Shown: positions 6,928 to 15,136 of the stretch, one piece after another | Position numbering within the stretch: the first letter of the stretch is position 1 | Layout of the letters: each line of letters starts with the position of its first letter | Source of the DNA: an uncultured Clostridia bacterium | GTDB lineage: Bacteria > Bacillota > Clostridia > TANB77 > CAG-508 | Assembly (NCBI GenBank): GCA_934129745.1 | Contig: CAKOWZ010000025.1 | Coordinates: forward strand, 1-18,113 | Reading direction: 5' to 3' | DNA: 18,113 bases | The notes under the pieces: model-generated | Databases searched by the model: none | What the model saw: the letters and a program-made list of their open reading frames with translations, nothing else | Told to the model about the DNA's origin: nothing | Translations under genes and position numbers: made by a program

Positions 6928-9900
6928 CTATTCTTCTTTCCAAATCTCGTTTATGTCGTATGATAATAAATCGCAAAGTTCTTTTCCCTTCCACTTTTTC
7001 TCATCATCTTTTTCCATTTTATATACAACACATTCCTTACAAATTTCATTCTGATATCTAAGATGATGCTTTCTACTTTTATAATGCTTATATTTTTCAA
7101 TACTGCCGTTGGAATTAATTTGAATTTGGAGTGCTGAATCATGGCAGTATCCCGTTTTAGGATGATACTTTTCTGTAAATCCAAAGTATTTATAATCATA
7201 TTTTTTTATTAATCTATCATAATATTCTTTTTTTATATATAAGGAACCTGAACACCCCTTCCTATACCATATTCCTTCATTATTATTAACTAGTATAACT
7301 TCTTCCTCATTGCTATTATTCCATGATGAAGAAAACCTATTATAATGCAAATCAAATTCTTTTATGATTATTGAAGGAGGTAAATTAAAATCCGTAGTTA
7401 CATACATGTTACTTAAATCACTTACACTATATAAACTAGTTGTCATCTTAGAATTTTCATTTTTATAATCTTCTATATTTCCTCTATATTTATTAGTATC
7501 TATTGTGTATTTTCTGTCTGCATCACTAATACCACATAAATCGTAATCCTCATCTACAGCAAGATTTATTATATATGTATCAATCCAACTATTTCCGTAT
7601 TCATCATTCGATTTTTCATCTAATCTTACACTTCCATATAGCATATAATATCTTTCATTTTTATATGTAATAGGCTCAATAAGTTTCTTTATATTATTTA
7701 AGCTTAATTCACTATCTTTTACCCATGTTATATTCTTTTTCTTTGGAACAGTTATTTTTTTCATAGTTCTATTATCTAAATTTTCTATATCTGGATTAAA
7801 CACAGCTACTGGATAATATATTTCCGCTCTTTCCTCGTATTTATCATAACAATTAAACTGATATCCCTTATAATTACCATATAATTCAAAATCATTTGTA
7901 AAATAGTTACAAGTTAAAGAACCGTTAATTTCCGAAAATGATAAATCTAAAATTTTATATATAATTCCTTTTTCATCTTCTTCATAAACGAGCATATTTT
8001 TTAAATCTTTAATTTTTATATTATATTTTTTTAAATATCTTTTGAAAATTTTTTGCCATGCTAAATATATTGTTCTATCATATATTAAATCTTCATTTAT
8101 TAAAAATTTATTGTCTATAAAATTTTCTTTGAAATAGTGCTGATTACATTCATTGTTATCCAAGCATTTATAGTTTTTTTGAATATACTTATTTACCTTG
8201 ATAACTTTTTTTCTATCTTCTTTAATGAATTTTGTTTGGAATGTTATAGTGGAGTTATAATTTTCAAAACCTAAAAAATCATAATCATATCTATATGTAA
8301 AAAATATTGAGTGTAAAAATTTTAAAATATTACTATTTATTCTTTCGTCTGTATTAAGCAAATAATTAATTTTTTCCATTCTTTCATAATTTTCTTTTCC
8401 ATATAGATAATTACTAATATAATACAAATTCTTTATATTACAATAATCTTTGACATTTATTTTATTAAAAAAACATTTTATTTTTCTATTGTTCTTTTTT
8501 AAAGAACTTAAGACCTGTATTACCATTTCTCTTATATATTCGTCTTTAACCTCATTATATATTGATATCAAATAATTAATATATTCATGATTTATATTCA
8601 CTATTTCAAATATCAGCTTTTTAGCTAGAGTTCTATTTATTTTGTTAACAAATCCTGAACACCAAACTGCATACCAAAATTTTTCTTGTATATATTTTTT
8701 TTCGTAGTTAAACTTGCTAACGGTTTGAACATATACTTTTAATTTGTGTCTTATTTTTCTTATATCATATTTGTTTATTTTGAATTGTTTTTTATAATAT
8801 GCTTTTTTTAACTTACTGTTTAAATAGTATGAACAATTAAAAGGATTACTTTCATTCCCCCCTGCAAGAACAAATAATTGTTCTAAAGAACTATTAACTT
8901 TAAGTAATTTTTGAATTTTTTTAACATTATCACTACTGAAATTTAATTCGTTAAAGATCTCTATATCTATATGATTCTTTAAATCCGATTCCATTATTAT
9001 GTTTATTGCTATTTCTATATTTTCCCCATACTTTTCAAATAACATTAAAATAACTTGGTCATGAATACTATAAAATTTACTGATAATTCTATTTATATAT
9101 TCTTTTGTATCTGATATATTCTTTCCCTGTAAATTTTCAAACAAAAATCTTGCAATTAAATAATCTGTTAAAGTCTCATTTACAAAATAAAGATACGTTT
9201 CATTTTCATAATCATATGTACCAATAAAGTTATTTGTTTTCATTTTACTCATATAAACACTAATATCTGTTATATTTAATTTGTTTAACTCACTTACTTT
9301 TATTTCTTTACTATTAGACTTAAACATTTCTTCAACTATTGTCTTAGTAATTTGCCATTCATTTCTGGTTAAAACATTTTTTATAAAATGTTCATAAATA
9401 TATGTCCCTTTAGTAATTGGTTTTAGTCCTTTATTTATTAATTGATTTTCACTTATTGATTTTATTATCAGTTTTAAATGTAATGGATTATTATCATACA
9501 ATAATCTGCTATATATAGATAAATCTAAATTGTATTTTTCAGATATTTTTTCTAGTGCATTGTCTGGATCAATTCCAGTGAATAAATGTTCTTCATCTAA
9601 TAACTTTTTAATATTTGATATTTCTTCATTAGACATTGAAAAATCTCTTAACGAAATTATTATTCTGAGATTTAAATTATTCTTATTGGATTTTATAAAA
9701 TCACATATTTTCTTTCTTAAATCTTTACTGAATTCGTTAATTGCATCTATTATAAAATAAAATCTATCTTTCTGTGTTGTTTTAATTATTTGTGTAAAAA
9801 TGTCATTATTTATACTTTTACAGTATTTTCCATATAAACACAGATATTTATATTTACTACTGACTTTTTCCGAAAATTCATATAAAAATTCACTTTTACC

Positions 9901-10278
9901 TATTCCTCCTGGTCCATTTATCATAAGAACTTTGTTGAATTTCATTCCATCTATAACCTCATAATATGAAGTATAATATTTTTCCTTATATTTTTCTAAC
10001 AAATAATATTCTTTCTCTAATTCATCAAAATCTTTTTGCTCTATTTTCATACTTGAATTATACTTTTTTATAATTTCATTAATCTTATTTATTATTTCTT
10101 TTTGCTCTAATTCATCCATAGATAATTCTTTACCACTATTTCGGTATAAATCTCTTTCCATTGGTAATTCTCCTAACAAATGAGAAAATAATCTTTCATC
10201 TTCCCATTCATAATGCTCATTCATTAAATCTCTATTCATAGCATCTCTTTGTATCTTATTCAACTCACCTATTTTCAA
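6928..10278 (-). CDS. STAND/NACHT-like P-loop NTPase, 1116 aa
   Basis: Large NTPase with Walker A GPGGIGKS (122-129), Walker B YFIIDAINEF (174-183) and a downstream IIISLRD strand (sensor-like R211). The D-A-x-N-E form of Walker B is typical of NACHT/STAND signalling ATPases, which include antiviral (Avs-like) sensors that oligomerise on recognising phage proteins. The first ~110 residues are helical and charged and show no recognisable nuclease, TIR or protease domain. The ~750 residues after the NTPase are helical-repeat-like, then a beta-rich C-terminus (about 840-1080). The start is TTG 10278, with AAGGAG 11 bases upstream and no ATG nearby. It follows the nuclease/SEC-C pseudogene by 45 bases with no clear promoter between, so it is probably the last gene of that operon. 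An effector acting in trans would fit. Confidence 0.8.
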   Translation of the reverse strand: MKIGELNKIQRDAMNRDLMNEHYEWEDERLFSHLLGELPMERDLYRNSGKELSMDELEQKEIINKINEIIKKYNSSMKIEQKDFDELEKEYYLLEKYKEKYYTSYYEVIDGMKFNKVLMINGPGGIGKSEFLYEFSEKVSSKYKYLCLYGKYCKSINNDIFTQIIKTTQKDRFYFIIDAINEFSKDLRKKICDFIKSNKNNLNLRIIISLRDFSMSNEEISNIKKLLDEEHLFTGIDPDNALEKISEKYNLDLSIYSRLLYDNNPLHLKLIIKSISENQLINKGLKPITKGTYIYEHFIKNVLTRNEWQITKTIVEEMFKSNSKEIKVSELNKLNITDISVYMSKMKTNNFIGTYDYENETYLYFVNETLTDYLIARFLFENLQGKNISDTKEYINRIISKFYSIHDQVILMLFEKYGENIEIAINIIMESDLKNHIDIEIFNELNFSSDNVKKIQKLLKVNSSLEQLFVLAGGNESNPFNCSYYLNSKLKKAYYKKQFKINKYDIRKIRHKLKVYVQTVSKFNYEKKYIQEKFWYAVWCSGFVNKINRTLAKKLIFEIVNINHEYINYLISIYNEVKDEYIREMVIQVLSSLKKNNRKIKCFFNKINVKDYCNIKNLYYISNYLYGKENYERMEKINYLLNTDERINSNILKFLHSIFFTYRYDYDFLGFENYNSTITFQTKFIKEDRKKVIKVNKYIQKNYKCLDNNECNQHYFKENFIDNKFLINEDLIYDRTIYLAWQKIFKRYLKKYNIKIKDLKNMLVYEEDEKGIIYKILDLSFSEINGSLTCNYFTNDFELYGNYKGYQFNCYDKYEERAEIYYPVAVFNPDIENLDNRTMKKITVPKKKNITWVKDSELSLNNIKKLIEPITYKNERYYMLYGSVRLDEKSNDEYGNSWIDTYIINLAVDEDYDLCGISDADRKYTIDTNKYRGNIEDYKNENSKMTTSLYSVSDLSNMYVTTDFNLPPSIIIKEFDLHYNRFSSSWNNSNEEEVILVNNNEGIWYRKGCSGSLYIKKEYYDRLIKKYDYKYFGFTEKYHPKTGYCHDSALQIQINSNGSIEKYKHYKSRKHHLRYQNEICKECVVYKMEKDDEKKWKGKELCDLLSYDINEIWKEE

Positions 10279-10323
10279 TTTTATTAGTTCTCCTTTATTT
10301 TTATATTCAATTTCTTAATATAA

Positions 10324-12609
10324 CTATCTTCCACAACATTTTTTATATTTCTTTCCGAGACCCACATGGACACAATTCATTTCTACCTATTTTTTTCTTT
10401 TTATAATTAGTTTTCTTTTGATTCTTAAATATTCTGCCAACTTCAATATTTCTGTTTCTTGGGCTTTTTTATCATTTAATGTTAAAATTTTAAAATTTAT
10501 TTTTTTTATTTTAAGATTTCTGCAATAATATATAAATACACTTAAAGCTTTTTTGCATTTGGTTAGCTGCATATTTGCATATGTATTATTAATTAGTGAT
10601 TCTTCATCAATATTATCATTCTCATATATCGATGAAATGCATATAGCCTCCATATTGTTTTCATTTTGTTCCTTTAATGACATATACCCGATATTTTGGT
10701 CTATTATAATTCTTATAAAACTCCATAGATTCTGTAATTATATTTTCTGTCTGTTGTAGTGTATTTGGATCTAAATTTAACAAAAATGTAGTAAGATATG
10801 TATGATTCATAATTGCATTATTATTTTCAAAATAATCAATGATTTTATTTATTTCGTGAGGTATTTCTCTATATGGTTTTTCAATTATCTTTTTCTTAAA
10901 CCATAAATTATTATAATATTCATCTATTTCTTTCATCCAATCTTCGCCTGAAATTAAAACAGCTCCGAATTCTTGACCTAAGTTTTTTTTCTTTGATTAA
11001 ATCTTCTATTTGCTGATTAACATATTCATTATAATAATTGAGTTCAATCCACATTCCTAAATGATATAACTCATCATATAAATCCATATTTTTATTTCCA
11101 ATAGCTTTTCCTCTTTGCAACAAATATTGTATAAAATAACATGGATGGTTATGAAAATAATCGCTATAAACCCTTAAATCATCTAAACATAAAACCAAAG
11201 TATTGTCACTTAACGATATAAGTTTTACCTTATCTATTCTTGCTTCAATATCGTTAAAAGCTTCTGCTGTTATTATTATTTTAAAGATTCTAGTATCATC
11301 GTTTATCTCAATTTCAGCTTTCTGTTTTCTATTTCGTTTATTGTTACTATCGTAAATTGTAACTTTTTTATTTTCCATTAAACATCTTTCGAGGCAGTCC
11401 TGTTGTTCATTCGCTCTTTTTATTAAATCTTGTAATGATTTTTTATGTGATTCTAAATCATCAGAAGCTAATTCAGGAGTAAAACTTCCTGACTTAACTT
11501 CAACAATAAAAATATTATTATCATATAACATTAAAATATCATTTTCCATGATTCTTTTCCCGTAATTATAATAATTATTTGTATATATTTTTTTATTAAT
11601 TACTATTTTTCCAAAATAATCTGCCACCACTTTTTCAACATTTGTAGTATATTTATCTCTTAGCACTTGCTGTTCTTGTTTTGTTAAGCATTCACACATA
11701 CCTTTCACAGCAATCTTATCGAAATTATCATAAAATTTCTGTTCTAATAACATATAATATTGACCTTCAATTTTTACAAATGGTTTATATTTAATTTTAT
11801 TAATTAATTTATTCCAATTTTCAATACTTATATTAGCAATAAACTCCTTATATTCTTCTTTATCAATTAAAAATTTATTTAGAAAAATTTTTGTCCACTT
11901 AGTACTATTATTTAGATTTGCTAATTCTAGACTATGAACATCATTCCAACATTCTTTTAATTCCTCTTTCTCACTTTCTGCTAGTCCCAATACCTCATGT
12001 AAACCGTCTTGATCAAACTCAATTTTATTAGTTCTTACCAATTCTCCAATAAAATTAAAACTATTTTCAAATTTAAAATAAAAATTATTTTTCAAAGCAG
12101 AAATTCCAGAATACAAATCATTTAATGTAAATCTATAAACTTGCTTAAAATTTTTTCCTAAACAATCTAATAAATCTTTATGGTGCTGAATCTCAAATAT
12201 ATCATATCTCTTCCCGCTCCAATTTTTAAATGAATTTGAGTGCATTAAATAATCATTTTCTTCATCTGTCAAACCATTCTCTTTATTTATTTGCATTTCA
12301 TATCTTATAGTTATATTATATATTTCATTAATAAATCCATTAATTTTATTAATATCACTTTCTCTTAATTCTTTTGTGTTTCGAGTTTTGTCTATACATG
12401 AAATCAATATTTGCAAATACATTATTTTTATAGTTTTTAGCCATCTTTCATCTTTTTCATCTTTTATTCCAAAACTTGTTTTATAATCCCAATAAAAATA
12501 CGCTAAAACTTCATAGATAGAGAAGTCTTTTATGTATTCAATACTTTTAATAATTATTTTTTTAAAATCTTCTTGTAGATTTTCAATTCCAAGGAAATCT
12601 TTTTTTCAT
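10324..12609 (-). pseudogene. Frameshifted PD-(D/E)XK nuclease with C-terminal SEC-C motif
   Basis: Three ORFs (10920-12422, 10661-10936, 10387-10683) and their flanks are pieces of one gene of about 760 codons. It starts at ATG 12609, overlapping the upstream stop as ATGA. Frame changes fall at A7 (12600-12606), A8 (10983-10990), GGG (10687-10689), somewhere in about 10390-10460, and an extra C near 10357. Correcting them gives a coherent N-terminus (MKKDFLGIENLQEDF...), a join reading LGQEFGAVLISGEDWMKEID, and a near-consensus SEC-C tail NELCPCGSGKKYKKCCGR. In the longest fragment (from ATG 12422) a nuclease core reads E263, D295 (ENDILMLY), E308-V-K310 (IFIVEVKSGSF). SEC-C is a zinc-binding protein-interaction motif. 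The product would be the likely DNA-cutting effector of the ADP-ribosylglycohydrolase/STAND operon. The shifts may be real decay or homopolymer assembly errors. Confidence 0.78.
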
Positions 12610-13547
12610 TCTTCAATTTTATCTATCCTTTCAAACTTCTTACAAATCATAAAAATCTCATCCAGCTTTGCAAAATCATTCTTCCAATCATTATTAATAC
12701 TCTCCTCTCCATAACAAATTCCAGCCAAAGCTCCTACACACGCACCAATAGTATCAGTATCATCACCAAGATTAATTGCCTTTATAATCGCATCATCAAA
12801 GCTCTCAGTATTCATCAAACACCACAAAGTAGCTTCCAAAGTATCAACTACATACCCTGTAGATCCAATCTCATCCATACTGCATCTATAAATCTCACCA
12901 TTAATAATTCTATCATACCTACTTTTGCAATTTTCTGAAAAGAAATGATAATCGATATTTTTTATTACATTATAAGCCTCATATAAACTACGCCCCTTCA
13001 ACAACTCAATTCCAAATAACACATAAATATAACATCCCATTACACTTATTTCATGCTTATGAGTAATTGATGAAACAGTTTTTACACATTCATAAATTTC
13101 TTCATTATTCATATTTTTATAATAGCAATAAAAAATCAAAGGAGAAATTCTCATTAAGGAACCATTTCCATTACTAAATTCACCATCTTCTCCACATTCT
13201 TCTGGTTTTGCAATATTGCTTTCATAATTCCTTATCGCCATTAAACATGTTCTACCTACATCAAATACCTTGCCATCTGCTGTGAATTTCCCATCTTCAA
13301 TCCATCTAATAAAATTGTTTGCAATATCTTCAGGCACTATCTCTCCTGTTCTATTTATTGCATCTATCAAAGCTAATGTCATAGATGTATCATCTGACCA
13401 TGTACCTTTTGGAACATTATGGCTTCCATATCCTTTCATTTCTGTTGTTGGATTTGCTTGAAGTGATTCTCTTGATTTAAATTCCAATGGTACACCCATT
13501 GCATCTCCAATTGCTAATCCTATTATCGCATCTTTTAGTTTTCTCAT
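12606..13547 (-). CDS. ADP-ribosylglycohydrolase (DraG/ARH family)
   Basis: The 313-aa protein carries the family's metal-binding signatures: GLAIGDAMGVPLEF (10-23), GTWSDDTSM (48-56, D52/D53) and GDDTDT (261-266), with SNGNGSLMR and SITHKHE in between. Enzymes of this fold use two Mg ions to hydrolyse ADP-ribose from modified side chains, nucleic acid or small molecules; the substrate here is unknown. It is full length for the family and looks intact. ATG 13547 is preferred to GTG 13553 because AAAGGAG stands 10 bases before it. A strong extended -10 promoter lies at 13660-13688. The stop codon overlaps the start of the nuclease/SEC-C gene (ATGA), so the two were translated together. The linkage suggests a regulatory or protective role in a defence operon, which is inference. 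Confidence 0.92.
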   Translation of the reverse strand: MRKLKDAIIGLAIGDAMGVPLEFKSRESLQANPTTEMKGYGSHNVPKGTWSDDTSMTLALIDAINRTGEIVPEDIANNFIRWIEDGKFTADGKVFDVGRTCLMAIRNYESNIAKPEECGEDGEFSNGNGSLMRISPLIFYCYYKNMNNEEIYECVKTVSSITHKHEISVMGCYIYVLFGIELLKGRSLYEAYNVIKNIDYHFFSENCKSRYDRIINGEIYRCSMDEIGSTGYVVDTLEATLWCLMNTESFDDAIIKAINLGDDTDTIGACVGALAGICYGEESINNDWKNDFAKLDEIFMICKKFERIDKIEE

Positions 13548-13659
13548 ATACACTACTCTCCTTTATGATTTATATTAACCATCATTGATATTAAACTAAA
13601 TATCTTTCATACTACCTACTAATCATAAAATAATTTCTCAAGTTTCTGCTATACTTTTA

Positions 13660-13688
13660 CTTATACCATGTTTTCATACTTTTATCAA
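13660..13688 (-). promoter_or_regulatory. Extended -10 promoter of the ADP-ribosylglycohydrolase operon
   Basis: Minus-strand TTGATA (13683-13688) and TATAAG (13660-13665) are separated by exactly 17 bases, each five of six to consensus, with TGg before the -10 (extended -10). It leaves a leader of roughly 105 bases before ATG 13547. Confidence 0.7.
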
Positions 13689-13776
13689 TAAAACACATCC
13701 ATATTTAATACATTATTAATTCATAATTATTTTGATTTAGTAACGCCGCATTTATATATCTCGTAGAGCAAGAATA

Positions 13777-13822
13777 GATGTCCGACAGACATCCCCACAC
13801 AGCTTGAAAGCAGAGCTTTCAA
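13777..13822. repeat. Two perfect hairpins between repA and the ARH operon
   Basis: GATGTC/GACATC (13777-13793, 5-nt loop) and TTGAAAGC/GCTTTCAA (13804-13822, 3-nt loop) stand in tandem. GTCCGACA at 13780-13787 can also pair with TGTCGGAC at 13856-13863 in the neighbouring terminator, so an alternative fold is possible. Apart from these, the terminator and the promoter at 13660-13688, the 13554-13888 gap shows nothing I can assign. Confidence 0.5.
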
Positions 13823-13839
13823 CAAGTCATACCATACAT

Positions 13840-13865
13840 AAAAGCGCCCGACAAATGTCGGACGC
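13840..13865 (-). terminator. Rho-independent terminator of the repA-like gene
   Basis: GC-rich 10-bp stem (13844-13853 with 13856-13865, one G-U pair, 2-nt loop as written) followed on the minus strand by TTTT. It begins about 24 bases after the stop codon of the RepA_N gene. The U-tract is short. Confidence 0.65.
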
Positions 13866-13888
13866 CTCACCATACATTTTTTTAAATT

Positions 13889-14635
13889 TTAACATTCCGC
13901 TAATTCCTGCTCATTATACTTCTTCTTAGCCAACTCAAATATAACCTTTCCCAAAACAGCAGCCTTCTCTTCACAACTACCATCCTTTACAGCCATAACC
14001 ATTGCTTTATCAATAATATCCAAATCAATATACTGAATTATCCACTCATAATCCTCTTCATAAGCAATATCTTGATAATAATAATCCATATACGCTATAG
14101 CATACTTTATCATTTTCATATCTTTTTCAGAATAAAAATCACAATCTAAATTCAAATCTTTTAAAATTCTCGAAACATTAATATAAGGAAACTCACCTAT
14201 TGATTCCTCAATTAATTCTTTAGCATCTTGAACATCAATATCTAAAAATTCAGGACAATGAAACGATTCAATTATTTCCTTTGCCTCATTTTCATCATGA
14301 TCTTTACTAGCAGTGGTTTTCTCCAAATTTATCGATTCATAATTTTTAATATACGTTCTATAACTCTTTCCAAACCCCTGCCACTTTTCTTCAATTAAAT
14401 CCGCATTCACTAATTCCTCGTGTATTTTAGTTATAGTTGCAGTAGATATATTTAATACATCTTTTAATACTGTTCTTCCACCATCAATATATGCATCTCC
14501 ATTTTCATCAATGTTTGGTACTGCACTTTCTTCCAACATACTTACATAAATTCCATAAGCAATTTTTGCTAGATAGCTCATATCTTTGTACTCTTCTTTT
14601 TCAAATAATACTTTAAATAATTTATAATATGTCAT
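13889..14635 (-). CDS. RepA_N-type replication initiator protein
   Basis: The 248-aa protein begins YYKLFKVLFEKEEYKDMSYL, then AKIAYGIYVSMLEES, a GGRTVLKDVLNISTATITKIHEELVNADLIEEK winged-helix region (recognition helix about 64-80), and GFGKSYRTYIKNY, as in the N-terminal DNA-binding domain of RepA_N initiators of Firmicutes plasmids and integrated elements. The acidic C-terminal half (about 115-248) is less conserved and probably host-specific. ATG 14635 has GAAGGAG 8 bases upstream. The HTH/excisionase-like gene lies 131 bases upstream on the same strand, and a GC-rich terminator follows. The protein would bind the element's origin and recruit host helicase functions. An iteron-like cluster at 16223-16290 is the best origin candidate in the window. 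Confidence 0.75.
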   Translation of the reverse strand: MTYYKLFKVLFEKEEYKDMSYLAKIAYGIYVSMLEESAVPNIDENGDAYIDGGRTVLKDVLNISTATITKIHEELVNADLIEEKWQGFGKSYRTYIKNYESINLEKTTASKDHDENEAKEIIESFHCPEFLDIDVQDAKELIEESIGEFPYINVSRILKDLNLDCDFYSEKDMKMIKYAIAYMDYYYQDIAYEEDYEWIIQYIDLDIIDKAMVMAVKDGSCEEKAAVLGKVIFELAKKKYNEQELAEC

Positions 14636-14766
14636 ATAAAAAACTCCTTCATAATTTACTAATTTTTAAAATTTAAACTTCCACATCTTCAAAATTCCCC
14701 AAACTGAAATTTCCCTCTCCCACACATTTTATTTTCCAAAATTCCAGTTCTTCAAATCCCATAATC

Positions 14767-14973
14767 TCACTTATCATTTGTAACCGAAGCTTCTTCTTGT
14801 TGCCTTAAGTAATTATCTAGAGCTTCTTTCCTAAATAACACTTTTCCACCAACTCTCGAGCAGGGTATTTGTTTTCTCTTTACCAGTTGCGTTGTCAACC
14901 AATACGATATTCCCAAATAAACCGATGCCTCTTTCATTGTTAGAGTTGTTCTTTTAATTTTTTCAAATTCCAT
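14767..14973 (-). CDS. Excisionase-family HTH DNA-binding protein
   Basis: The 68-aa protein from ATG 14973 carries a MerR-like winged helix as in excisionase/HTH_17 proteins: LTMKEASVYLGISYWLTTQL (11-30), then RKQIPCSRVGGKVLFRKEAL with the wing and a final LDNYLRQQ helix. The open frame extends to a TTG at 15042, but AGGTGAG 5 bases before ATG 14973 and the start of homology favour the shorter form. Small proteins like this act as recombination directionality factors or local repressors of mobile elements. Upstream lies a cluster of four copies of a 9-bp motif (14994-15094), plausible binding sites. No integrase gene is in the window, so an excision role is inferred from family only; a regulatory role for repA is equally possible. 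Confidence 0.8.
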   Translation of the reverse strand: MEFEKIKRTTLTMKEASVYLGISYWLTTQLVKRKQIPCSRVGGKVLFRKEALDNYLRQQEEASVTNDK

Positions 14974-14990
14974 ACACTCACCTGCCTTTC

Positions 14991-15102
14991 TAGTAATTGT
15001 ATTGACTTTTGATGTTTTAGCTAATATAATGATGTCATACAATTACTAATTAACATTTTAGTTGTATGTATTTAATTTTTACACTATACAATTAAAATGT
15101 TA
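14991..15102. promoter_or_regulatory. Operator-like cluster, two nested inverted repeats
   Basis: The motif ATACAATTA occurs at 15037-15045 and 15086-15094, and in inverse orientation as TAATTGTAT at 14994-15002 and TAGTTGTAT at 15059-15067. It builds a perfect 12-bp inverted repeat (14991-15002 with 15037-15048) and a 17-bp one with one mismatch (15051-15067 with 15086-15102). The cluster covers the start region between the divergent excisionase-like and DUF6076 genes, so it likely controls both. Confidence 0.6.
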
Positions 15103-15136
15103 CTGATTTTTTAAGAAAGTGTAGGAATAAAAAATT

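Noticed and set aside
6951..7199. 82-aa minus-strand ORF within the STAND NTPase gene
   Set aside because: Out-of-frame overlap with a coherent C-terminal coding region and no start signal.
10387..10936. Two separate small genes of 98 and 91 aa
   Set aside because: Neither has a convincing ribosome binding site, and frame-corrected joins give a continuous protein ending in a SEC-C motif, so they are fragments of one gene.
14974..15042. TTG 15042 start for the excisionase-like protein
   Set aside because: The extension covers the operator-like repeats and has no ribosome binding site; family homology begins at ATG 14973.
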